Source: Batillaria attramentaria
Lineage: Eukaryota; Mollusca; Gastropoda; Batillariidae
Direction of reading: 5' to 3'
Assembly: GCA_018292915.2 (NCBI GenBank)
Contig: JACVVK020000089.1
Location: 361,501-425,500 of the forward strand
Length of the DNA stretch: 64,000 bases
Position 1 is the first letter of the stretch. Each line of letters starts with the position of its first letter. The position numbers were made by a program, and so were the translations under genes. The notes beneath the pieces were generated by a model that worked only from the letters and a program-made list of their open reading frames with translations, did not search any database and was not told the DNA's origin. Below are positions 25,236 to 36,165 of the stretch, piece after piece.

Positions 25236-25545
25236 CAGGGCCCGCATCAGTGTAAAAGTCGGTTTAGGGAGTTTAACCGCGGGTTAGAGTCTAACCTCGA
25301 ACTAAACTAGCTCTAGGGTTAAATTTTCTGGGTTTTTTTTGTTTTGTTTTGTTTTGTTTTAAATCGGGAAGCGGGTCCATTCCAGCAAGGTCAGTGCCTA
25401 AGCCGCGATAGAAGGATTTTTGTCTTTCTTTCTTCCCTTCCTTTTTTAAAAAATTTAATTTTGTTTTGGGGTTTCTTTTGTCCTAGTCTGGGTTAGGCCC
25501 GTAGCCGTGGGTTAAATTAACCTCGAGTTTTACATACGGACCCTG
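25236..25545. mobile_element. Inverted-repeat element with CAGGG/CCCTG ends (copy 1)
   Basis: It starts CAGGGCCCGCATCAGTGTAA and ends TTTTACATACGGACCCTG, a short imperfect terminal inverted repeat. The interior segment GTCTAACCTCGAACTAAACT up to CCATTCCAGCAAGGT recurs in inverse orientation at 54642-54794. CAGGG ends are typical of hAT-type MITEs, but no 8-bp target duplication is evident. Confidence 0.6.
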
Positions 25546-27782
25546 GCTTCGCCGCGCGTTTTCAGTCAGTACCGTAAAAGGCCCACCGTGCAACTAGTCT
25601 CACAACTCCGCAGTTCGGAGCTGTTTTGGGGGCAGTGGTGTCAAACATCTTACGGCCACTTACACACAAGCATAGCAGCAGCCTCACCGTTCTGGCCTCC
25701 ATTGAGCAAACAGAAGCGATGGAATACGACTAATTACGATCGAAAGCTTTTAGCCGGCGTAGAAGCCGGTTTTCGTTTGCGCGGTCAAAAAATGCAACTT
25801 CGATCAAAATCGACGCGACCCGGGCCGGCAGAGCACGCACAACTGTTAAAGTTTTGAACAAAATGGCGACTGATATGCTAGTGAAAGACTGAACCGAAAC
25901 ATCATAGGCTTTGGATGCTGCTAACTTGCTTGCCCTTGCCGGCAAACCTCGAGACACAATGAGGCATTGCATCATCAGTGCCGCTTCTTTATTGATTCAC
26001 TGTCGTGTTCTTTGTAAAGGTCATCGACTTTATGGTGATTGGAACTGGCATCAGTGTTGGGCATGTTAGGCGAGGCGGTTGGGATTATTGTCAGTTCAGT
26101 AAACACTGAGCGTTGCTTCTCGGGTTTCGACAGTTTTCCTGATGCTGTTCAAGTGCAGACCGTCGGACGTTCAGTGTGGTCCTCAAGTATCACGTGTTGC
26201 ACTGTACATGGCCGCTCTCACTGACTCCACTATGATGAATAATATGTCGGATACAGTCACATACCCTATCCACTACACAGCGAACGTAAGGTCTTTGATA
26301 GGGTGGCGAAAGTGCTGTGCTCTCGACCCCCCCCCCCCCCCTTTCCCCCCCCCTCTCAGTCCCACCCACCCCCCCTCTCTCTCTTCCTTCAACTTACTCG
26401 AAGCCGGTAGCGGCCACGGCAAGTCAGTTGCAACTGATTGGCGTATTCATTCTCTAAACTTTCTATTACCGTAATCGTTGAAGTCAGTTGAAAAAATATT
26501 TCATCATCAGTCACTGATCATCACCGATAATCATTATCCATGACTGATCAGGATCATTATCACTAATTCAACTAGTGCCAGGACTCTCTCTCTCTCTCTC
26601 TTTGATGCAAACACTCCACTACCCATTGAAAAGGGTGAGATTATCATGTAATGACGGTACTTTCACCATACTCTGGGCTTACTAATGATTGCGGGACAAC
26701 AACACGGTCAGTGTTTGTATCCGCTGCTCTGTCTCTCTCTCTCTCTCTCTCTCTCCACACATGATGTACTTTCCGTAACACACGTCTTGGGAGTCCCAAT
26801 ATAGCCCAACTCTCACAGTCGGCATTTGAGAGGGTTGCTGTCTCTGACAATGGAACATCCGGCGGGAAAGCATTTCCCCGTCTGCCCGCGCGTGCTCTAT
26901 TTTGACAAGGAAGAAACGCCAGCTGCCTCACTGCGCATGTCCGCACGTGCCGCACGTGAGTAAACGTCTGGAGGCAGGTCGCACAAAGGTCAGGTGAGGT
27001 GAGGCAGCCATCATATCTCGGCGCCTGACGACCAGGTGTGGCAGGAGTTCAGCGCGACCCAGAATCCTCACTATGATCAGATAAAGGTTGTAGATCAGGA
27101 GATAGGTGTGACAGACTAAACCTGCTGAACTGAACATCTTTTTTGGGGGGTAGAATGTCACTTTGTTCCTGTGCGGGTGCCGGTGCCGTGGCGTAACTTG
27201 AAATAAGTAAGTAACCTGGAGGAATAACGGACTTGATGAAGAACCGATTGCTGTTGCACTGACATGCCCCCTCCCCCCCCCCTTCCCCTCCCCAAAAAGA
27301 AAAAAAAAAGAAAAGAAAAACAACAACCCCCTCCCCCCTCATATGGCCCCAAACCGAACCAAACCAAACTACCCACCCACCCCCACCCCCCAAAAAATCC
27401 CCTCCCCCCCAACCCCCCAAAACAACAACAAAAACAACAACAAACAAACAAACAAACAAACAAACAAACAGAAAACACCCATTGAAAAACAAAAAAGACC
27501 CCTGTCCCTAGTATTCCCCGCATTACAACAAGAATAGAAAAAGACACAAATTTAGGAAAAAAATCATTGTTTTCCGCATATGGATATATGAAATGGCCAC
27601 TTCAGATTAATTTTTGTGTTTATTATCATTTGTTTATATGCGTGAAATCGATGAGAGAGACACCATTTTAAAATAGCCACGTGGTGAGCACCACGGTGAT
27701 ACGCGCCGCGTCAGTACGAATTCACATCTACAGCAACTCTAGACTACTTACTCCTTTTCCTTCTCCCTGTCAAACACATTTG
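25546..27782. other. Non-coding, no gene recognised
   Basis: Poly-C at about 26328-26370, (CT)n at about 26734-26755 and a C/A-rich low-complexity block at about 27265-27480. No coding exon seen. Confidence 0.5.
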
Positions 27783-27967
27783 GTTTAAGCAGGTTTATTG
27801 CAATACTGACAAGTCGTTCAAGTAAACAGATAGTGAGCATAAAACAAGCGGCACCGCTTATGTTAATGCTCAGTGGGAAACTGAAAGTACATATTGACAG
27901 CATTGAAATGGCAGACCGGTAGACTGGTAAGTAATTATGATAGATTATGATAGATTAAAACTACAGA

Positions 27968-27998
<31 letters not shown>

Positions 27999-28062
27999 CA
28001 GACAGACAGACTCGGACAGACAGACAGACAGACAGACAGAGAGGTTCTATGTGCAACAACAC
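27783..28062 (-). repeat. Dispersed repeat, copy 2 (inverse of 18813-19042)
   Basis: It reads as the reverse complement of the copy at 18813. The internal (GA)n has grown here and acquired (GACA)n units (about 27991-28040). A 12-bp segment (TATGATAGATTA) is duplicated at about 27937-27960. Confidence 0.8.
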
Positions 28063-29588
28063 ATTTTGACAGATAACCTTCCGCTACAGCGAAACATACA
28101 TGTACGTATACATGTATTTGCTTGAGTTCAGCTGCCGCTGGATCGTTTTGGAAAACGCTAAAGTTACCTACAGTCAGAGTGAACGACACTTGTGCACTTC
28201 ATCTCTGTAGACAAAGGTGCGCTTGTGTAGTCTGGGCCAAAATGTCTTACAAGAGATGCACATTTTGCACCATCAGATTTCCTGTCGCCTGTCTGGGAAG
28301 AACCTAGGCATTGTGTTTCACAACAAAATGAATGGTTTCAGTCGGCGGCGGAGTTATCTGCTCGGACGCACCAAGGGTCCTGAACCTTCTGCAGCGGCCG
28401 AGTCATGTTAAGAACATCAGAGCGGAGTAGTCTGAAACTACGCGTGACAAATTAAAGTTTGTGAGCAAAGGGTTGTTGTGTACGTAATGTGTGTATGCAT
28501 GTATGCAGTAGATAGACCTAAGTACTAGTATATGCAGCCAGTAGTATGGGCGAGTGTGTGTATATAATTATATGCTTTATTCTTGATTTTGTTTTGTTCG
28601 GTTGTTCTCTTGTTGGGTTGTTTGTTTGTTTGTTTGTTTTGTTGTTGTTGTTGTTGTTTCAGTTTTATATATTTTTTCCTCTCTGTTTTTTGCTTTTGTT
28701 TTCCTATGCCCCCACTGAGAGGGTTGGAAAAATAAATAAATAAACTTGACCTGACTTGGCACGACCTCCATAGCCACAAAAAAGCAGCATGCCGTTTACA
28801 TATTCTATGGGGGGTCAGTGTCTGCCACGGTCTTACAATACCATTTTGTGACCATTTTATTCTATGCATGGGGCAAGGTGCATATTTTTTGCGAGGGTAG
28901 CATGGGTTTTGCCCTTTCTAACGCTAGACTATGGTTCTGCCGATCTAGCGTTCTAACATGCAGCTGGGTTTGTCGAATGCGTCATTGAAGGGAAAACAAA
29001 TTTTGTCACTAATGGTTACTTACCGTGAAAATACGGACGTAGTATGAGTAAGCTGACATGAGTAATATAAAACAGCGTTTTGCATTACTCTGTCAGTGCC
29101 ACTGCACTGTACTAATGTCTGCACAAGAGGCTGAATCTGACGTGAGTCATATAAAATAATGTGTGAATTTCTCAGTCCTGTTGTAATGACTTGTGTTTGT
29201 ATGATTGTGTAAGTGTGGGCTTGTTCTTAGTCAATAGATGACGCGGGGGAACGATGACGAATGATGACAATGATGGAAGATGTAGGGGAGCAGCCGGCCC
29301 GGCGAAATAACGATGATGTCACAGTCACGTTGCCGGGCAATAAGTGTGATGTCTGTTTTAGTCATGATCTTTCACACACACACACACACACACACAGACT
29401 GAGGCACGCACACACAGGCGCGCGCGTAACATCAGCGACCTTGGTCACATTACTGATGCAGGAGGCCGACACCCGGCTGTGAGACTGGCATTTGCCAGAG
29501 AAGATTGACAGATGATATTTCAACAAAGCACAGCTATTCCACAAGTTATGACAGTTTGTGGGTTTCAAGCCGATCAGCCAGCACAGAC

Positions 29589-29619
<31 letters not shown>

Positions 29620-31173
29620 GGAGAGTCAGTTCCGAACAAAGACAGACAAGCCGGCACAGGTAGAAGACGAAGGAGATTCCAGCACGTGCACAAAGTTCCC
29701 ACGCCTGCCTGCAGGCCGCCTCACCTGCGAGACACATCACGCCAGGCGTGTAATGGAGCCCTGTTCACACCCCACTAGCCGCCCAGTAAAAGCCACAGGG
29801 GTGAAGTTCCTGAACTTCAAGTTTATGTGCCCGTTACATAGGGCGCCGTGACTATTAATCTGCTTAACAGATTATAGTGATCATGATCGTGGCAGGAGTT
29901 GGACCATCTCGACTCAGGGTGAACCGATGGTTAACGAGTTAAAGTAAGCTGATGAGAGCTGACAGTAAAGACTGAAGTGGGGAGGCGGCGTGGGTCATCT
30001 CAAGTTCTCACAAGACTGACTTTGTTTTGTTTTGTTTTGTTTGGTTTGGTTTTGGTGGGTTTTTTGGGGGTTTTTTTGTTTTGTTGTTGTGTTGTGTTGT
30101 GTTTTTGTGTTTTGTTTTCTTTTGTTTGTTTGTTGTTGTTTTTTGTTTTGTGTGTGTTTGTTTGTTTGTTTGCTTGTTTTTTTGTTTTTTTTTAGGGGGT
30201 CTTACTTGTGAGTGCACACGCACGCTGGAATAGTATATCCATAGACAGTACAGAGAGGCTCGACTGTCTACGGTACATGTATATCTTAATGCTACAAGTA
30301 GATTTTTGAACTGAACGCAGCACACTGCCGGGCTTCTGCTGGTTGTGCGAGCGAAAGTCGAAACGGTCCGAAGCTCTTCCAGTCCGGCCGCGAGTGACCG
30401 CAACCTTACAACAGAAGCCTGGCTTTTCGCTTTGCGTGTTGCCTTCTGCTGGTTCAATGACAAAACCGTGCGAGAGGCTGAAACTGTACACGCGTCTAAA
30501 TGGTACGATGTTAGACATATCAGTAGACGACTCCACTCCTTTCAATGAGAAGGGGCAAGCCCCCAGAATTCAGCCAATCGCGTGCCCCCGCGTCATAATG
30601 AGCATAACTGTATTTCGATATGACTGAAACGCGGAAAGAAAGCAGTAAGTCCATTGACGTCATTTGATGATAAAGATCATTAAGTCAGTTCTTTCATCTT
30701 GAAATCAGTCACCCCTTTGTCCATACAATGATGTCATGGACGTACTGTGTTATGCCAATACACGACAAAGTAAAGGGGTGTGACTTTGGCCTCGGGCCGG
30801 TTTGTCGGGTGAGTGGGATCGGCTATTAGTGAGCCTAGAAATGTGAGAAGATGGGTTTTGAAAAGCTTGTGCCGGCTACCCTTATTAGGTTTTATATAGG
30901 GAACCTCCTGTTTTGGAACAGCTGCGCATGTGACTACCCCTGTGCGCTCGAAACAGTCTATCATAGAGATAAGTAGAGCTCCGAATGCAACACACTGACA
31001 TTTGATGGCCGCGCTAAAGAGGAAACTCCACCGTTCGGACCTACAAGGTTGAGTGTCGTATACGACACTGTCACTGGCTACTGTGTTCTAGCTTCAAATC
31101 AGCTGATAGCCAGCATGTCTGTGCATATATCTGGTGCATGTTTCTTAGTGGTGTGATGCTAGCGATCATTTAG
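28063..31173. other. Non-coding, no gene recognised
   Basis: T/G-rich simple DNA at about 28585-28665 and 30020-30195, (CA)n at about 29372-29396 and (GA)n at about 29588-29625. No frame resembles a known protein. Confidence 0.5.
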
Positions 31174-31383
31174 CTTCTTGGCCCCGACTGTCTGGAACTC
31201 CTTGCCAATCGAACTCCGCCTTCAGCCTTCATTGCCCATGTTTAAATCTCATCTGAAGACTTTTCTTTACCGTCAAGCTTTTGTTGCTTAACTCCTGCTG
31301 ACGCCCGGTTTGCTTATGTGTACGTTTAGTCGCCTGATGTCGCTGCATTTGCCACTGAAATTGGATGTTAGAGCGTGTGAAAA

Positions 31384-31453
<70 letters not shown>

Positions 31454-31534
31454 CGGCTCAAGCGCAGCGAGTCCTTTGCATCTGGAGAGCAGCGCTCTAT
31501 AAAAAACTATGTATTGTTATTATTATTATTATTA
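31174..31534 (+). pseudogene. LINE 3' end: ORF2 C-terminus, 3' UTR and (ATT)n tail
   Basis: Plus-strand bases about 31180-31291 read APTVWNSLPIELR, then SLPMFKSHLKTFLY, then stop TAA at 31289-31291. This is the aPxxWNsLPxxlR...FKsxLKtxLF block that ends ORF2 in several LINE clades. The 3' UTR contains a (GT)n at about 31387-31452. The end reads CAGCGCTCTATAAAAAACTA plus (ATT)n. It is 5'-truncated. A diverged copy is at 33746. Confidence 0.78.
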
Positions 31535-32237
31535 CACCATTACAACAGCTCTGAACGACCTGTCAGCATAAACACAGGGCCTTGAAGCCTGGGCACAATT
31601 TCGGTAAAAATAAAACGAACTTACTCCTCAAGCACCCAGCGGAGATCAAGATCTCTCCTCACCCCCCTCCCCCACCCCCCACCCCAGTTGCTCCAACGGG
31701 GCTTTGCTCGATCACTTTGCCTCAACCTGGGGGCGGCATTCCCAGACAGACATGCAGTTAGTTACCCGAACCGTCTTCCTGTAATTGTCTTCCGGTTTTT
31801 GTCCCGCGTCTGACAAAGACTTTGAAACCATTTAGAAAGCATCGCTGACGCATTCTGTCCGTTCCTTTTGGGCTTGTTTGTCTGTAGGGGTGCCAGAATC
31901 TTTTGTTTACAGAGCAGTTGGGAGAGCTAGTGGTACAGTATACGTGTTCATCGTGGCATTACGGCGGGGGGGGTTGGGGGGGGGGCTGTTTGACTTGGGT
32001 ACTTGAGGAGTAATAGATGCTGCATGTTTGTGACGTGTCTTTGGCAGGTCAAAGTAGTTCAGGGATTGTTTAAAGAACTTACTGCGCACTGCTGTGGAGA
32101 TTTAAGGTTGAATCACCGGTGACGGCGATTTTTCGCTTGTCATACAAGGAAATGACTGTTTTGGATTTTCTGTTTACGACCGAGGAAGATTTAGTCTTTG
32201 GAACTGGCGATCGATCAGTCCAATGGAAAGTGTCCCA

Positions 32238-32267
<30 letters not shown>
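31535..32267. other. Non-coding, no gene recognised
   Basis: A G-run lies at about 31963-31985. No gene seen. Confidence 0.5.
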
Positions 32268-32271
<4 letters not shown>

Positions 32272-32395
32272 ACGTTCGAATCCCGGCTTGAGCCAAACAT
32301 TTCTCGCGTTATCAGTTTCTCGTAACCCCGTCTTTGGTATCACCCTTATGAGGTGGACTGAAAAGGACGTTAAACCCACAAATAACTAACCACAG
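32268..32395 (+). repeat. SINE-A copy, 5'-truncated and diverged
   Basis: CGTTCGAATCCCGGCTTGAG up to GTCTTTGGTATCACCC and GACGTTAAACCCACAAAT match SINE-A. GTGG and AAAAGG are separated by an extra ACTG (ACTGA at 32357-32361). A (TGTC)n run takes the place of the head. Confidence 0.8.
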
Positions 32396-33029
32396 ACTCA
32401 CAGAATATCGTCGATGCACAAAAGACTCAACCCCCCCCCCCCCACCTCCCCTCCCACCACCCCCCTCTCTCTCTCTCTCTCTCGTACCGATGCAGCAGAG
32501 CAGGAAATGCATTGCTCACTGGTGCGTGGATTACCATGTCAATAGCGACTGTGGTCACACTTGACACAGCCCGTCATATTTCGATCCGTCTGTATCGATC
32601 TGGAACCGTATCAGTGTCTTTGACTCTAGATCTGCTCGCCTGTTGCCTCTGTTGCCAGGGGCTCGGTATGCATGCGCCGCACGGTTCCTGAAGTTTTATC
32701 AAATAATGCACAGACTGTTGGCAGACCCGAAACAGTCGCCATCACTTGCCTGATTTTCTTTTAATAGCTTGACGAACGAAAGAACGAACGAGCAAACTTT
32801 GTTTTCCAAAGGAAGTGATTTAAAAAAAAAAAAAAAAAAAGAGATAAATTTTCAATCAGCCGTTGCTGCTATACCCTCCCCTCCCCCCCCCCTCCCGCAA
32901 TAAAAAGTGAACAAGTAAATAAATAAATAAAAAAGACTACAAAAGGCGAAGATACAAAGAAATACAAGAAAAAAAAGAAAGAAAAATCTGATGGCAAGGC
33001 TAAAGTACCATTATATAAAAGTACATTCT

Positions 33030-33082
<53 letters not shown>

Positions 33083-33667
33083 CATAGACAGCGAGAGAGT
33101 TCCGATTACCGTAGTAAAGTGATGTCTCATCGGAGACTGAACAATTCTTCCTCGTTTGCCCTCAAAACGGCCCCCACCGCTGTGCTCACGGCTCAAAGCC
33201 ACAGTTAGGAACCCCTCAATCCGCCGTAATGTAATAGCTTTCGCTAAGAACTGTGCGCCCCATCCGGCCATTCCAATGATTGAATGCTGTTTGAAGCCAC
33301 ACAGGGACCCGGCGTGTACGAGCACTGCGTCACACATGCCTATGAAACGCGATGTAAAAAAAAAAAAAAAAAAAATTACAACGTCTGTAGGTGGAAGGGT
33401 TGCACGCGATCAGTTGTTGCTGAAATGCTTAATCTCACACGTCGTATCTGTAGGCTGTTCTTCTTTCCACTGAGGAGATGGTGATGATGATTTTAATTTC
33501 GCTAAAAGCCGTCTGATGAATGTGTTTTTCACATTTCCTTACACGTGGGCGCGAAGTGTTTGGTTTTTTTGGTTGTTGTTAATACTGATGTACGTGAATC
33601 ACGAATGATAAGTATGTGCATCGGATGTTATGTTTCAAATTGTTTGACTTTGTTTGGTGTTTCTAGT

Positions 33668-33729
<62 letters not shown>

Positions 33730-33745
33730 TGTCGTGTGTCTGGAC
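32396..33745. other. Non-coding with simple repeats
   Basis: Poly-C at about 32430-32444, poly-A at 32822-32840, (CA)n at about 33045-33078 and (GT)n at about 33669-33728. No gene seen. Confidence 0.5.
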
Positions 33746-33926
33746 TGCCGACTGTCTGGAACTCCTTGCCAATCGAACTCCGCCTCCAGCCTTCACTGCG
33801 CATGAAGACTTTTTTTTACCGTCAAGCTTTTGTTGCTTAACCGGCCCCTGCTGAGTCTGCTTATGTGTACGTTTAGTCGCCTGGTGTCGCTGCATCTGCC
33901 AAATTGGATGTCAGAGTGTGTGAAAA

Positions 33927-33987
<61 letters not shown>
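33746..33987 (+). pseudogene. LINE 3' end, second copy
   Basis: It parallels 31183-31452: CCGACTGTCTGGAACTCCTT, TTACCGTCAAGCTTTTGTTG and GTGTACGTTTAGTCGCCTG are shared. A deletion removes the TTTAAATCTCATC part of the coding block. The copy ends in its (GT)n. Confidence 0.75.
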
Positions 33988-33988
<1 letters not shown>

Positions 33989-34042
33989 CAGTGTGTCAGT
34001 GTGTGTTAGGGTGTGTGTGTGTGTGTTTTATTGGTCTCTGTC

Positions 34043-34049
<7 letters not shown>

Positions 34050-34102
<53 letters not shown>
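34050..34102. repeat. (GT)n microsatellite
   Basis: GT array following another at 33931-33986. Together they produce long Val-Cys or Thr-His pseudo-ORFs. Confidence 0.95.
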
Positions 34103-34106
<4 letters not shown>

Positions 34107-34572
34107 GGGTGTGGCTGTGTGTGTATATGTGAATATGTGAGTGAGACAGAGATAGAGACAGAGACAAACAGACTGAGACAGAGAGATTCAGGACTAAAGG
34201 CCAGAACGAGAACAAGAACATCGTCCACACACATAAAACGAAAGACAGAGATATAATTTTCTTGAAACCTTTCATTTCGCTATGTGGACCCGCATCATCA
34301 TTACGCCAACGTGATTAGGGTTCCTCACGCGGTCTTCACGGTTCACTGACGGTACTGACTATTCGCACGCAGCATCTGAGTGATTTGCCTTGACACCACG
34401 GACGCTCCAGTAAAGAGATGATTATTGCGAACATCGTGTAGCGACACTCACTGGGGGACTAGTAATTTCTACCGTCATCTGATATGGAAAAGGGGTCTAT
34501 GGGGTTATGAAATGCGCTAAGATCCTTTCGGCAAATGTCGTTAGATTTTGTTTAGAGCCGCGGCAGCACAGT

Positions 34573-34819
34573 CAACTCTATCACAGTTGCAGAGTTTTCA
34601 GCGTCCCTGAAAAAGGCCAAGGGCAGCCTGATTTCACAGCTCAGTTTGCGTTTTGACACCGACTGAGCGAGAAAAATCGTGCAGCACTCAACATCCGCTA
34701 GACACTGAGCAATGTGTCTCGCTCACTGACCAAAAACCAAATACTGTCACGGGAAACTCGTGGTCTGGTTTTATAAGGGTCCCCGAAGCGCCGAAAACTC
34801 TGCAACTGCGACAGAGTTG
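34573..34819. mobile_element. Inverted-repeat element, about 247 bp
   Basis: CAACTCTATCACAGTTGCAG then AGTTTTCAGCG (34573-34603) is matched in inverse by CGCCGAAAACTCTGCAACTG then CGACAGAGTTG (34789-34819), about 31-bp arms with a few mismatches. There is no coding capacity. A MITE is likely, but I could not fix a target duplication. Confidence 0.6.
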
Positions 34820-35228
34820 CCTGGATTATGCACAGTCGAAGGAGTCGCAGTTTTTAAAAAACGCAATGTTTGCGGCTTTTTGCTGAGATTGCAGACCTTT
34901 AACGGTTTCTTGACGGCTCTTGTAGCAGCAAACACGAGTATAATCAAATCGCCACACTCCAACACAGCAAATTTAAATCCATGCAGACATAAATTAATTA
35001 TGGCCTTTTTTCTTTCTTTCTTTCTTTAAGTTGTTTCTCTGTAGGGCAGATTTTGCTGCAAAGAAGTGTGAGATCGAGAACCATCCGCAACAAAACAATG
35101 TCAACAAAATGCCAGTTTCTTCATTGGCTTCTTTCATTCGATTCTCGTGCTTTGAGTGTTGGACTGAAGTTCCGAAAGTCACGTCCCCTTCCTGACGGAC
35201 CACCTCAGTGCCCTCACTGGTGCCCTTG

Positions 35229-35270
<42 letters not shown>

Positions 35271-35289
35271 ATCGTTTTCTATTTACTCC

Positions 35290-35438
35290 CGCGTTGGACT
35301 TCTAATGCTCAGGTCGTGAGTTCGTATCCCGGCTGGGGCCAAATATTTGTGCTGGCTTTTTCACCGTTGCCCCAGTCCTTGATATCACCTGTACGTGGTG
35401 GAAAAGGACGTTAAACCCCCCCAAACACCCACCCACCC
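35290..35438 (+). repeat. SINE-A copy, 5'-truncated
   Basis: It starts in the anticodon stem (GCGTTGGACTTCTAATGCTC) and runs to CACCCACCCACC. A (GT)n at 35230-35268 precedes it. Confidence 0.9.
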
Positions 35439-35828
35439 TGAGTTCGCCCCTACCTCTACGTGTGCGTGCACGTGCCGTGCGTGGCGGTGTTGGCTGGTGT
35501 GTGATGGTGGAGTTTCTGTCAATCCGCTCAGTGACCCAGTTGTGTAAAAGCATACCACGGCGTGTGTCATAATGAGTCCTGGGCGTCAGTACAGAGTTCC
35601 CTTTTCATCTTCTCTTGCTTGTATGAGGTCTCTGCACGCAAATAGAACTGTATATGCGACGCAGGCGGAAACATACACGGCATCAAAGAGATGCCCGCAG
35701 GCCGCAGTACATAGCGTACTTGTGTCACTTTAATGTTCTGCTGTGTTTGTGTTCAACAGAATGTTTGGAAACTGTCTTTAGTATATTACCGTGCTGTGGC
35801 CGGATAGGTGCTACAGCGACTCGAGAGG

Positions 35829-36000
35829 GTGGATGGGTGTTAGAGGGTTTAACGTCAGTTTCCACCACATACGACTGATATCAAAGACGGGGCAACGAGA
35901 AAACCGGCACGAATATTTGGCCCCAGCCGGGACTCGAACTCACGACCCCAACATGTAAAGTCCAACGCTCTACCGCTCGACTCTGTCGACCATCCCGGCT
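35829..36000 (-). repeat. SINE-A copy, minus
   Basis: Full-length copy with the head ending CGACCATCCCGGCT at 36000. Two boxes carry CAGT/ACTG changes: ACGTCAGTTTCC and TACGACTGATATC. Confidence 0.88.
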
Positions 36001-36165
36001 ACATAGATGGGGCAACGAGGAAATAAACCAGCACAATTGTTTCCACTGATTCCCAGCCGAGATTCGAACTCATGGCCTGAGTACTGACAGTCTTTAGTTC
36101 CCACTATATATACGGGTGACATCAAACACGGTGCACCGAGAAAAGGGAAAGGTCTGCATTGCCGG
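36001..36165 (-). repeat. SINE-A copy, strongly diverged, minus
   Basis: GGGGCAACGAGGAAATAAAC, CAGCCGAGATTCGAACTCAT and a second partial GGTGACATCAAACACGGTGC follow directly on the copy before. It is probably an older element into which the 35829 copy inserted. Confidence 0.6.
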
